Shown here: positions 52,490 to 63,800 of the stretch, in pieces
How positions within the stretch are numbered: position 1 is the stretch's first letter
Layout of the letters: the number at the start of each line of letters is the position of its first letter
Assembly: GCA_021292105.1 (NCBI GenBank)
Contig: CM037869.1
Location: 6,136,204-6,200,203, forward strand
Reading direction: 5' to 3'
DNA: 64,000 nt
Source of the DNA: Anadara kagoshimensis
Taxonomy: Eukaryota > Mollusca > Bivalvia > Arcoida > Arcidae
The notes under the pieces: generated by a model
Databases searched by the model: none
Told to the model about the DNA's origin: nothing
Seen by the model: the letters and a program-made list of their open reading frames with translations, nothing else
Position numbers and translations under genes: made by a program

Positions 52490-52634
52490 ATTTGAAGATT
52501 TAACTTCTTTTAAAATAATATAATTTCTCTAATGTAGGTAGGTTGATTCTGGTTTATCCAAAACCACGCCTATCACAATCCGGTACCTAATGGTCTAATA
52601 TCTGTGTATAACGTATATTGTCAATTTTACATAT

Positions 52635-52670
<36 letters not shown>
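52460..52670. repeat. (AT)n microsatellites
   Basis: Two AT runs, at about 52460-52490 and 52637-52668. Confidence 0.9.
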
Positions 52671-52671
<1 letters not shown>

Positions 52672-53899
52672 TAAACATAATTCAATTCAATTTATTCATT
52701 AAGTCACTCAGTCACTCAAAGAGTGAAACATGAGGGCATACAATTAATACATAATTTACAATACTGGCTAACTGATATTACATTACAATATAATTATAAT
52801 ATAATATAGTATAAAAAATGAATGCATATTAAAGTAACTATGATAATTTATGACAACTTACTAATTCAATGGAAATCTTTTGATATAAAATGAAAAAATA
52901 TGGAAATATTATATCAAGCGTTAGTGATAGCCATGCGCCCTCAGAAAAATATCAACTTATATAATAAATATGATGATGAACATAATCAAACGCCGGTCTG
53001 TGTGCTTCCCTCTTTTATAAAAATCAGGGGCAGATCCAGAGTCTTGGTGAATGGGGGGGGGGCACAAGTATGCGCCAAATGGTCGCTTTTTCAGTACAAA
53101 TGGTGCAATTTCCTGCATCTTGAACACTGTCGAGCGTCCTTTTTACCTCGCATTCAAAGTGGACCTAAAACAGTCAAAGAACTAATCAGTCTAGCTTTAA
53201 AGTTTCAAAAATTGTAATATTGACGCAGGTGGCTATGAGTGTCGGCGAGTTCATATATATATTTTAAGGAATAACTGTGATATTATTTTTTTATTGGTTT
53301 ATAAAAGAAAAAACGATTTGCACACTGGATAATGCGCGTAGCATCATCATAAGGCGGATGAATATGACCCAATTCTCGGTTTCGGTGTGACGTCACAGGT
53401 GAAGATGGCGACTCAAGACACCTTGGAAACGGTGACACTAACCCCTTAGATACTATAGATTTATATATTGATTCGTACAGGCCAACATTAAAAAATGGAA
53501 TAAAATTTAAGTTTAGGAAGGTTTTACGACATGAAACTTTCTTCAAAAAAATTATGACTTTAATAAATGATTAGAGACTTTCAAAATTTATCAAAAAGTC
53601 AAAAATATTTAATTTATAAGGCGTTAAATATGGGAATTCGGGCGGGGTAAAAATAAAGTTTAATAGAATAACCATGGCGCATGGGGAACATTCTTTAAAT
53701 TTGTTTTGTATCATTTTTTTTAAATATTACAGTATAACATTATAAATATTTAAAAATTATTTCATATATTTTTCCGATTGTGTATTTCTGATCAGTAAAA
53801 TATGCATGAAATTGTAATTAATTAACGGTACCTCTCATTCTCATTCTCTGTATCTTAAATTCTGTCGCAATTCATTTTCTGACTTTGGTATAACTCCAA

Positions 53900-54340
53900 A
53901 TTTTAATATTTTCATGATATTGTCATAAAACAATTTTAAAACTTGAAATTTAAAAATAATTTAAAATTATAATAACTTAGAAATCGTCTCTATTTAAATT
54001 ACATAAAAAACAATATTGGTTAAAACAACCCGGGATCTATGCAACACCCGGAAAAACTTGAAATAAAACATTCTTTTATTTTTTCATTATATTTATTTGA
54101 TCTCAATTTATTAAAGGCAGAATTTACATCCGATTCTTACTTACCGGTAATTAAGAGATTATCAATAAACTACAGTACCGGACATCCTGTTTATTAGACA
54201 TTCCATCACCGGTAATGAAGAGGTAGATCTACCTTACAATATACAAAATTTATTGACAGGTGTTAATATAGGGATAAAGTCTTTACGATGTCCCATATTA
54301 AATATTAGTTGTCATTAAGTTGGAATTTGGAAAGATGTGT
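53900..54340 (-). repeat. Interspersed repeat, inverted relative to 63430-63800
   Basis: Read on the minus strand, the landmarks match the copy near the window end: TAATAAACAGGATGTCCGGT, TTGATAATCTCTTAATTACC and GTAAGGTAGATCTACCTCTT, over about 400 bp. No coding capacity. Confidence 0.75.
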
Positions 54341-54896
54341 TAAAATGGATTTTAGGTTTATATTTTAATTTTTGATTTTTAATGTATTTAGTGATGGACA
54401 GAGTAATCAACGGCAGTAAATTAAACTTATTTAAATTCACGAAAAGTTGCTATTTGTAATTCAGTTTAAGTCATTTTAAATGTCAAAAATGATTATTTTA
54501 CTTTTTAAGTTTCTCGTGTCTTTTACGCAAAAAAGTGAAAGTATTACCAAGTTTGTGACCATTATTCATGCCGACGGACAGATCAGTCCTTTTAAAAAAT
54601 AAATATAAATTTACCTATAAATTATTCTTTTTAAAATCATTCCATCCATATAACAATGTTATCAAATAGACTTGACTACAAATTTCATGAAAATAGCTCA
54701 AAGACTCAAATAAAGTTTAATATCCGTGGTAAAAAATAGTACATTTGTATCATTTACTATGCTATATAACGGCATGTTGTCACCGTATCTAAGGCCACCG
54801 ATTACATCTTTACCTGAAATGCCCGGATGTCCGGAACCGAGAATTGTTTTTTTATAATCGTGGTCTCATTCATAGTGATGAGTATTGCAGATGTAA

Positions 54897-56576
54897 AGGC
54901 CCTGTCACACTATAACGTATATAACAGCGTATGCCGACGTATGAAAACACGCTGGCATACGTCGAATACGTTAGAGGTAAGTTTTTAACAAGTTACGAGG
55001 ACGCTGATATACGTTGCAATGCGTTTTCATACGCATAGACGGGCTTAAAATTGTGTGCATGCAGCAAATTTTCAGCGTATATCCGACGTATCTTGATAAG
55101 TTAGACATAAGTTAGAGGTACGCGACAGATAAGTTTTGCATAAGTTCTAATACGTTACTCACACGTGACTCATTAGCTGACATACGTCTGCAATATGCTG
55201 GACATTCATATTGAGTATGCGCAACTTATGCAAAACGTATGAGGAACGTCCTTATAGCAGACTCTACGTGTAAAAAAAGATCCGGGTATTTAGACCCCTT
55301 TGGTTGTATGGCTTTATCATGTTGGGCCGTAGGGCGAAGGCATCGTCGCCGACTATGAAGTAGGGCACATCCTGGGTGTCATTGGGAAGATGTTCTGGGT
55401 CGGGTAATCCTAGGGTACCATCTTCAACACATCCCTTCAGTTCAGAGTCATTGTATATCTGCGCATCTGATGCTGATCCACTACCTCCGACATCGGCCCA
55501 GATGAATTTACAGTCTGCATCTACAAGTGCCAAAAGAACAATGGAGTAGAACCCTTTGTAGTTGAAATACAAAAACCCACTTTTTGGAGGGCAACGGCAA
55601 GCAATGTGCTTCCCGTCTAGTGCTCCAATTATATGCGGAAAGTTCCACCTTAAATAGAATTTGTCAGCTATAGCACGCCAATTACCAAAAGTAGTAGGGC
55701 AAACCAGCACTTCATCCATATATTCATCAATGAGGACATTACATACTTCTCTCATCGCTAGTGAAATGGTGTTGTGAGGAACCCTCCATCCAAATTTCAT
55801 CGATGAATACTTGTTCCCAGAGGCAAAGTGACGCAAAGTTAGAGCAAGCTTCAACCCAGGCTCGAGTGGATCCCTGTACCTCGTATATTGCTTGGTTATC
55901 ATCGGACCAATTCTCTGTAGTAGCTCGTCGAACATATCTGGGGACATGCGGAGAAAATTGGTGAGTGATGCAGTGTCTTCATTACGGAGTTCCACCATAA
56001 GCTGGTCGTACAAGCCAAACTGCAGTCTCCTCCCGATCCAAAGTCTCACCCAGTGCCTCCTCCTCCTGCGTTGACGTCTTCTTCTTACTCTGTGGGCTTG
56101 AACCTGGTGCACTGCCAAGTCAATTAGACTATTTTGATGTCGGTGAACAGCTATTTGGTACTCTCGTCGCGGCCTCTCGGGATCCTCCATTTAACGTCTG
56201 TGCCTCTTATATTGTGAATTGCTCATCCCCACCTTTTTATACCTAGCCCTAAAAACGCTGTAAAATACGTTCTCAGCACGTTATAAACACGGTCAGTAAG
56301 TTCGTCATAAGTTAGATTATCGTTTTGCAAACGTTCAATGCAAGTCAATATCGCTAGAGATTCGCTGGCTGCACGCTGTTGTACGCTGATATATGCTTGT
56401 ATTACTCCAAGGGAACGTTTTGCATTAGCAACTCAAACTTTCGGAATATGTTATACATTCATTCAACTCGTTAGCAATACGTCCTGTTTTCCCAAAAGGC
56501 ATAATTTTTCAGCGTGTTGGATAAAATTCCATACGTCGGGATACGCTGTTTAATACGCTAGTGTGTGACAGGGCCC
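54897..56576 (-). mobile_element. PIF/Harbinger DNA transposon with TAA target duplications
   Basis: The termini are inverted: left AGGCCCTGTCACACTATAAC, right (reverse complement) GGGCCCTGTCACACACTAGC. The imperfect similarity extends about 50 bp (both contain ACAGCGTAT..CGACGTATG). TAA flanks both ends (54894-54896 and 56577-56579), the 3-bp duplication typical of this superfamily. Between terminus and ORF on both sides there are many ACGTATG/ACGCTG/TACGT words, a subterminal binding-site-like array. The 1680-bp length and single ORF are short for an autonomous element, which usually also carries a Myb-like gene. Confidence 0.9.
55264..56190 (-). CDS. Harbinger-type (DDE_Tnp_4) transposase, C-terminally truncated
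   Basis: The 308-residue ORF starts with a very basic region (RVRRRRQRRRRRHWVRLWIG, residues about 34-53), then the HARBI1-like N-terminal helical part (DMFDELLQRIGPMITKQYTR). The catalytic core follows: HIIGALDGKHIACRCP (first Asp), LALVDADCKFIWADVGGSGS (second Asp region) and YFIVGDDAFALRPNMIKPY (third block). The family normally continues with a segment holding the final catalytic Glu (in an EN-F-G context); here the frame stops after RGLNTRIFFYT, so the Glu is missing and the enzyme should be inactive. The rest of the ORF is intact, suggesting a recent deletion. Confidence 0.85.
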   Translation of the reverse strand: MEDPERPRREYQIAVHRHQNSLIDLAVHQVQAHRVRRRRQRRRRRHWVRLWIGRRLQFGLYDQLMVELRNEDTASLTNFLRMSPDMFDELLQRIGPMITKQYTRYRDPLEPGLKLALTLRHFASGNKYSSMKFGWRVPHNTISLAMREVCNVLIDEYMDEVLVCPTTFGNWRAIADKFYLRWNFPHIIGALDGKHIACRCPPKSGFLYFNYKGFYSIVLLALVDADCKFIWADVGGSGSASDAQIYNDSELKGCVEDGTLGLPDPEHLPNDTQDVPYFIVGDDAFALRPNMIKPYNQRGLNTRIFFYT

Positions 56577-56589
56577 TAAACAATAAAAA

Positions 56590-57090
56590 TGAACGTCTGA
56601 AAAATTGTCAAACTATGTGTCTCTTAAAAACGAATTTAGTTTAGCGGGTTATTTAGCATTTGATTTCAATGTATCACTTTTGACCAAATTACGCAGTGGT
56701 ACATTGCGATTAAATGTTGAATCTGGCCGCTATACTAACATTCAAAGGGAAATGAGGATTTGTTCATGTTGTGCGTTAAATTGTATTGAGACCGAGTATC
56801 ACTTCGTCCTTATATGTCCTACATTCCGTTTCATACGTTATCAATATCTACCGAAATACTACTGTGTCTGGCCGAATATCCATAAATTTCGTACACTATT
56901 AAAAGCGGACTCTGAATCTCTCACAAGGAAACTCTGTATTTATCTATCTAAAGCCTGGTTACTCAGATATCAACTTCTTAACTCCTGACTGTTCTCTGCT
57001 ATTTATTTGTTTTTTGTCATGTTGTTACATAATTAAATCTGTTTGTAATGCTATAGCAATGTATAGTTTGCTTTTTGCAATAAATTATTA
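56590..57090 (+). pseudogene. LINE 3' fragment (ORF2 C-terminus)
   Basis: An open frame (56605-56988) encodes the end of a non-LTR ORF2: LLTKLRSGTLRLNVESGRY, then a C-x2-C...H...C knuckle (ICSCCALN, TEYHFVLICPTFRFIR). It is followed by AATAAATTATTATTATTATA, a typical LINE tail. It is 5'-truncated and starts right beside the Harbinger right end. It belongs to a different family from the 34-38 kb LINE. Confidence 0.8.
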
Positions 57091-58840
57091 TTATTATAAT
57101 GAAGAAGTTCCGGTTAAATCCGCCAAAACGGGGCAAGTGGGCGGAGCTAATCTAAATTTTTTTTATTGAGGTATAAAGAAAAAAAAATGGTCACGTGGTC
57201 TCCATTGTTTTGTATTGTGTTCTGTTGTATAAACAAATTTTAATTAAATTATATGTCTATCAACGGTTTATTCCTGTTAGTCTAACATCTATTGTTCTAA
57301 TATAAGAAATCTGAACATTTCATGTTGGACTATCAGGAATGTGTGGGACATGGAGTACTGTAACCGGAACCTAAGGGTTCGAACCAGCACTCGGCAGCAC
57401 AACGGCTCAAATATGGGTTTTAATCTAATCCGTGCATTCAACTATTATACATTGCTATTCGGAGTAAAAGAAAACCACATAAATGACAGCTGCTACATGT
57501 TCATTTTCAGGGTCATGACATAGCTCTCACTCCTCAAAAACCACTAGAAATAAAAAACTACAAAACATATAATTTATTAACACATAACATGAAATATTTC
57601 CAACAGAACAATTAATATCAACAGCAACAATGAAAAATCAGCACCAATATCCTAACAACTCTACAAAACTGGTAATAACAATAAATAAGGGGAGAATACC
57701 GGCGACGGAGCAGCTAAAATTACACGACCTACATAATTAACAGAGCCTACTAAAAAAATAGATTAACTCCCTAACACTTTAGAAAAATGGCCAAAAATAT
57801 CCTACTAAAATACAAGTTTAATTCCTACTGAAAAGTATAATCCCATCTTGTAAAAAGAGAATCTAAACCCAGTAAATAATTTGGAGATTAAAACCCCCCA
57901 CCCATTTTAGTTTAAATGCCTAAACATTAAACCACAAAGAGTGGAAAAGGCCAAAGGGCTTATAGTAGTACAGGTCGTTCGCGAATCTTTTGCCACCGTT
58001 CAGCCGGCCGAAAAGACGGTTAGAGCGGTTCTGTAGCGCCTTTTATACTATTTTGCCAGGGTGCGTAAATAAATAAACCAATCAGATTAGCGAAAACAAG
58101 GCTGAACTTAATATAACAAGATCTATTCTGATTGGCCAAAAAAAATAACTTTAACCAATGAAAATGTGTATTATAAAACGGGGTTCTGGCAAAATTTACA
58201 AAATGGCTGTCACAGTGCAACAGATTAAAGTAAAATGAAAATAACCGACTGAATTGAAAGTAAGTCATGACAGCTTTAGCTGACTGCATAAACAATAAAT
58301 ATAAGTGAAATAGATACTGAACGTGCAAGAATAAGTAAACTGCTGCTGCCGATACTCGGCTAATCATGTAGTCGCCGTTACAGAACAATAGGTAATTTCA
58401 TCAGCTTGGGCTATAGTCAGTTTCAATACAAATAACTCATACATAATATATTTCACTCCAATAGCAAATAATTACAAACTGGGCGTGGTTAAAGTCAATT
58501 TTAAATTTTGATTGGTCAATGTTGATATAAATGACGTCAGTTTTGACATGTTATTACGTCATCGTGATGTTATACTTCAATAAATTTACACAAAATGACA
58601 AACAATCCTTAAATAACAAAAGTAAAACATTTTTTATCAAATATTTATCAAATTTTCAAACACACACACACATGATGATATGGGAATTACAAAATATATC
58701 AAAAGCACAAAAAAATAATAATCAAACATTCCTACAGATACGCCTTGCATTAATTTATATATTCATGTATGAAAAATATATCAGAATACAGAAAATGTAT
58801 TTTGTATCAATATTAATTAATAATTTCATTAATTTTTTAT
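57090..58840. other. No gene seen; AT-rich with short inverted words
   Basis: Words TTCCTGTTAGTCTAACAT and ATGTTGGACTATCAGGAAT form an inverted pair at 57270-57340 and recur at 59055-59110. Other ORFs here are unsupported by splice sites or motif content. Confidence 0.4.
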
Positions 58841-58844
58841 ATAA

Positions 58845-59745
58845 ATTAAGAGATAAGTCATTTTTAAAAACTTGTAACATCAGATGTAATACGTAGCAAC
58901 TGTTTTGAAAATATAACTTTCGTACTTACAGTATTTAATGTAAAATGCACATTGAAATATGAAATAAAACGTTAAAAAGTAAGATATAATTGAAACAAGA
59001 TAAATCATCCTATGTTCGCAGAAACAATGAGTTTGTTTTAATTGTTTAAACGGTGTATTCCTGTTAGTCCAACATTTGATTTTTTATAATTCCTGATAGT
59101 CCAACATTGCTTATATATACATTTAAGATCCATGTTTATTTAGGGAATTATACTTTATTTCAGAATTTCACGAGCTTCATTTTTTGTACCTATATTTTCT
59201 TCAAAATTTACTGAATATAATTTATTTAAAATTTAGTTATATATGTTCACTATTTTCAAGTGATTTTCAATTAAATAATTTCCTTAAAAGAATTTCACAA
59301 TTTATTTCAAATTTACGCAATTTATTTCAAATTTATTTAAATTTACACAATTTATTTTAAAAGTACACAATTTAATAAAAATTTACACAATTTATTTAAA
59401 AGTTAAACAATTTAATTACAATTTACACAATATTTTTAAATTTTATACCATTTATTAATTATAATATATTTAAAATTAAAAATTTTTCTAATATATATAA
59501 TTTGTTAAATATCTGTAATTTTTTAAATAAGTTTAAACAATTAAAACAAACTGATTGTTTCTGTGATCATGGGATGATTAATCTTGTATCGATTAGATCT
59601 TAATTTTTAACGTTTATTTCATATTTCAATGTGCATTTTACATTAAATAGTGTAAGTACGAAAGTTATATTTTCAAAACAGTTGCTACTTATTATATCTG
59701 ATTTTTCAAGTCTTTTTAAAAAGACTTATCTCTTAAAGGGACACT
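58845..59745. repeat. Large inverted repeat (arms about 200 bp)
   Basis: The left arm (58850-59055) and right arm (59520-59745) are reverse complements: TTAAGAGATAAGTCATTTTT against AAAAAGACTTATCTCTTAAA, AGCAACTGTTTTGAAAATAT against ATATTTTCAAAACAGTTGCT, and CATTGAAATATGAAATAAA against TTTATTTCATATTTCAATG. The loop of about 460 bp is extremely AT-rich and includes a diverged repeat based on ACACAATTTATTTAAAATTT (59290-59440). It could be a foldback transposon. Confidence 0.8.
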
Positions 59746-59978
59746 TATTAAAGTATTATTATATTGAAAATTTCAGCTTTTTATTCGCTAAAATAAAAAA
59801 GATATAGAAGTTTAAAAAATCAAAATGCGTAACCTCACGCCATTTTGGAACTCTTCAATCGGGAGGTACGAAAATAAGTTGTGACGTCATGTGTGAACAA
59901 ACACTCTTCCTAACTACTGCTTATATATACAGAAGTGTCTCATCTTACGAGGCACATGACGTATCCATATTATTAGAA

Positions 59979-60113
59979 ATGGCGCATTATATTTTCGATT
60001 TTGAGTCAGAATATTAGGGAACTGAAAGTGAACCAGAGAATTTATTCAAATCGGATTCATACGAAGTTATAGATAATAAATTTGGGACATATAATGAAAC
60101 TGCCGAGCAATGA
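59979..60113 (+). pseudogene. Short decayed ORF with in-frame stop
   Basis: ATG GCG CAT at 59979 starts an acidic frame (MAHYIFDFESEY, then a TAG, then GTESEPENLFKSDSYEVID) ending at TGA 60113. The composition (F/Y, then E/S/D) recalls the N-terminus of a multicopy invertebrate family often labelled P2X7-like, but the match is only impressionistic. The frame is interrupted, so it is treated as a relic. Confidence 0.25.
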
Positions 60114-60779
60114 ACACTGAGAGGGAATGCATTTGCTGCACAGAAATCGTACAGATCAAAGACAAAATTAAAAATTGCAATTTATTAAAAAATGTATAAT
60201 CGACAACTTTGACCTTGAGATCGTGCATTTCAACCAAAAAGTTTTGCGATTAGCAACGATTGCAAGAAACAACATACGAGGAGACATTAACCATGGCCAG
60301 TCATGAAAAAAAAAAAAAAAAAAAAACCATTTACGGTTGATGAGAATAAATGTATTATTATTATTAATATTATTATAGTCACCTGTAATTAAACCCTCAA
60401 TATTGACCGACTAGTTGTATTTCGGAGTGTACCTAATCCACTTAACTAACGAGACAGGTATACTGACACTTCCTGTATATTAACCAACCCTTTAAACTGC
60501 TTCATTATTTACACACCTTATTTTAAGATGTTGATAATCTCGTAATTCATAAATATCTATAATTTTTAGAGAATTTTTAAAAACATCATTTTTCACAATA
60601 ATTATTTCAGACTTTTACTTATATTTATTTATAATAAATACGTATATAAAATAAATAAAATAAATAAATAGGTCCTTCCAGAAAATGATGTTAATATGCA
60701 TTAGATAATAATACTTATATATAAAAAAAATAACAAGCATTTGTAAATCAGAAGAGGGGGTAGCTACTTTTGATGTACT

Positions 60780-61090
60780 AACAGGAGAAGGAAAATTGCA
60801 GCTGCTACACCGGGACTCGAGCCCGGGAGCTTCGTAATACTAGCGGGACATTCTACCGATTGAGCTACACGGTCCGCCACATTCCTCCCATCTTTTTTCT
60901 ATTCAACTCCCTTGAATCGAAACCAGCGGGTTCCACCCCTGGTACCAACTTGTTGGTCAGCCAATGCCCAGGGTCGGATGATTCCCCAAATGTAACAGCG
61001 GCGTAACCGAACCTGGGACTTTCACAATACTAACATACGCTCTACCGATTGGGCCACCTGACCACCTATTGAGCCCTTTCCGCCACACAA
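60780..61090 (-). repeat. SINE-like repeat with two tRNA-like units
   Basis: The minus strand has two tRNA-like units: one with GTAGCTCAATCGGTAGAA and GGGCTCGAGTCCC (60885-60795), the other with GCCCAATCGGTAGAGCG and CCAGGTTCGGTTACGCC (61060-60990). Neither has a pairing acceptor stem. They are separated by about 100 bp and together look like a dimeric SINE. Confidence 0.65.
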
Positions 61091-61259
61091 TTGTTATGAG
61101 CCAAGAATTTAATTTCACTTTTTGATTTTAATTTTGAATGCGTTTCGTCATCAGATCACCTACTGGTTACACAATAAACAGGAGAGTTGTTTCATCCTGT
61201 GTATAGTTTGGAAAATAAGAGACGCGTTTCTTTCAGAAGTTATAATCAAAAACAAACAT

Positions 61260-62580
61260 ACTTATCCATTTCCGAATCACAATCCAGAAGCAAAGTAAAA
61301 ACTTTGGAACTGACAAGTTAGGTTAGACACGTGAACTTCCACCAGGGAAGTGAGGCCGGGTGCTCCGGAAGGGTAAGCACCTCCTGTTTAGCTAGCTACA
61401 CCCGTCACGTGTGTAATCAAAATTGTGTGAAAGGAACATGGAACTATGAGACGTCAAATATATCCAAGGCAATCCTGGACACAGAGACATCAAACTTATC
61501 AACAATACTGTGATGACGGCCATAAAACTTTTTGAGGGCCTTGATAAGCCTAGGCTTGCAATATCCCTGAGTCAACAATTTATTTGCAAGCAGCCTACTT
61601 CGTTGTACAAAGTCCCCGTAGTGGGAACAAGCTCTACCATAGCGTATTAATTGGGAAACAAATACACCATAAGCAGGAGAAGCAGGTATATTGCTGCATA
61701 AAAAAGGAAAGTTGACAATAGAAAAATTGAAGTCATCACGTTTGTCATAAAGTTTCAAATGTAGCCTTTCTTGTGCGTCATAATTCAGGTATAAGTCTAA
61801 ATATGAAGCAGAACTTGAGGAATCAGTCGTGTCTTTTATTTCAAGCTCACTAGGATAGATGACATTTACATAGTCTCCAAATTTAGGATTGTTAAGAGAC
61901 AGAACGTCATCTATGTATCTGTATGTTGAGTTGAATGATTTGGCGACAGTTTTCTCTCCAGATTTAACAAGGTTATGCATAAATTCTGCTTCGTAAGAAT
62001 AAAGAAACAATCAGCAAGCAATGGTGCACAGTTTGTACCCATTGGTATACCGATTGTTGCTGAAATACTATATTACCAAACACAACAAATATGTTATCTA
62101 TCAAAACTCCAACATTTTGTTGATGGTATTTTCAGTATATTTTTGTTTGGAATCCGTATGATGCTTGACAAAATAACCAGAATCCCTGTTCAGCACCAGA
62201 TATTTGTATCTAGGCTTACCGTTTTTGTAGAAGAAAGACAAGTGAATAATTTCTTTAAGACGTTCTTTCAATTAGAATGAGGGATTGTGGTGTATAGTGT
62301 AGAAAAATCAAATGTTTTTATACTTTTTACATGAGATAAAGTATTAGAAGCAAGATGTTCAAGTAATTCTTTAGAATTTTTGAGAATCCACATTTGGTTG
62401 ATTCCAGATGTAGAATATACTTTTTCTGAATAAGACTGAAGACCATCTTTGACGATTGTCAAAATTTGTGTTAGAGTTACCGACAATGATTTAGTAGTAC
62501 ATTTAGATGAGCCTGCTATATATCTTTCCTTGTATGGATTTTTATGAAGTTTAGGAATCCAATACAAGTAAGGAAGATCA
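61260..62580 (-). pseudogene. Penelope-like reverse transcriptase remnant
   Basis: Reading downwards: 62567-62268 encodes YWIPKLHKNPYKERYIAGSS, a helical part and IKTFDFSTLYTTIPH (RT motif A). After frameshifts at 62010-62268 (which still holds the NCAPL-type block in another frame), 62010-61444 encodes YSYEAEFMHNLV, YRYIDDVLSLNNPKF (the Y-I-D-D catalytic box), YPSELEIKDT and GRACSHYGDFVQRSRLLANK. This set of motifs is characteristic of the Penelope-like group. The 5' part and any GIY-YIG endonuclease are not visible. The adjacent 61260-61440 sequence also occurs near 19740, so it may be the element's end. Confidence 0.8.
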
Positions 62581-62754
62581 AGATCTTCCTCTTTAAGTTA
62601 TAATTGTTTCCCAATTTCTTTATACAAGTATATGTGTACCATTGAAACCGGGAAATAAGCTGTCCCTTTAAATCTAATGAAAATTGGACAATACATTCTC
62701 TTTAGTTTATACATGTATTAATTATTTGTACTTACATTTAGGTATCTTTACATC

Positions 62755-62985
62755 TCACAATAATTTCACTTATATCAAGATGTCACCAGTCATGTCAATA
62801 ATTATAACTTGGATTGTATTATAGATTATTTATATCAAGATGACGCTAGCTATAATTATTGCTTGAATTGTATAATCCATGTCCTGATAATTCCATTTAT
62901 ATATGAATATGTTATAACTTGCAAAGTCGTAGTCAAGATAATTTCATTTATATCAAGATGTGAAACAGGCGAAGTAGCAGAAATT
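62755..62985. repeat. Three short repeats derived from the SINE tail
   Basis: TTATATCAAGATGTCACCAG-like words at 62770, 62830 and 62950, spaced by about 60 and 120 bp. Decayed local duplications of the antisense SINE tail. Confidence 0.5.
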
Positions 62986-63399
62986 ATGAAATGATATGGT
63001 GAACACAAACAGCAGTATAACATAGTAAATGATACATACCGTGGATATTGTACTTTATTTTAGTTTTTTAAGAGATTTTCATGAAATTTACAGTCAAGTC
63101 TAATTAAAAACGTCATTGTATGGAAATTAATTTAAAAGTAAATTTATACAATTTTAAAGGATGGGCCTCTACGGAGTCTCGCCGTCAGCATTCAAAATTG
63201 TCCTGAACAAGATCACACTGTTACATACTTTTTTAAATTCTTTTTTTCTTCGCATCAATGGCATGAGATGATGTTTAAAATTGAACTCACGAATAGAAAT
63301 ATTTCATTAATTTAAATCATTTTAATTTCATACCGCCAGTCACGACAGTCGACCCATCAATTTATACATTCGTAAATCAATCTTTTGAAATATTAAAAT

Positions 63400-63800
63400 A
63401 TTTTTAATGCATCTTTCCAAAATTCCAAATTAATTATACTTACATTTATTATGGGATATCGTGAAGACTTTATCACTTAATTTATTTACACCTATCAATC
63501 TTCAGATCTATGTTGTATATTGTAAGGTAGATCTACCTCTTGATTACCGGCGATGGCATGTCTAATAAACAGGATCTAAAGGTACTGTAGGTTACTGATA
63601 ATCTCTTAATTACCTGTATGCGAGAAAGGGATGTAAATTCTACTTTAAGAAATTGGGATCTTATTGATTTATCGTGAAATAATAAAAGAATATTTTATCA
63701 TTTTAGGTCAGTTGATGCATAGATCACTGTGCACATGATTTAGTCGGTATTGGTCATTATTCAATTTAAAATAAGTCTAAATAGAGACAAGTTCTAAGTT
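63400..63800 (+). repeat. Interspersed repeat (copy inverted at 53900-54340)
   Basis: GTAAGGTAGATCTACCTCTT, CTAATAAACAGGATCTAAAG, TGATAATCTCTTAATTACC and a trailing TTAGGTCAGTTGATGCATAG match the reverse complement of the 54-kb copy. The window ends about 200 bp later with a GACGTCAC-containing sequence and no recognised gene. Confidence 0.75.

Noticed and set aside
60790-61075. Two minus-strand tRNA-like sequences
   Set aside because: Boxes are good, but the ends do not form acceptor stems and the two are embedded in one repeat; called SINE-like.
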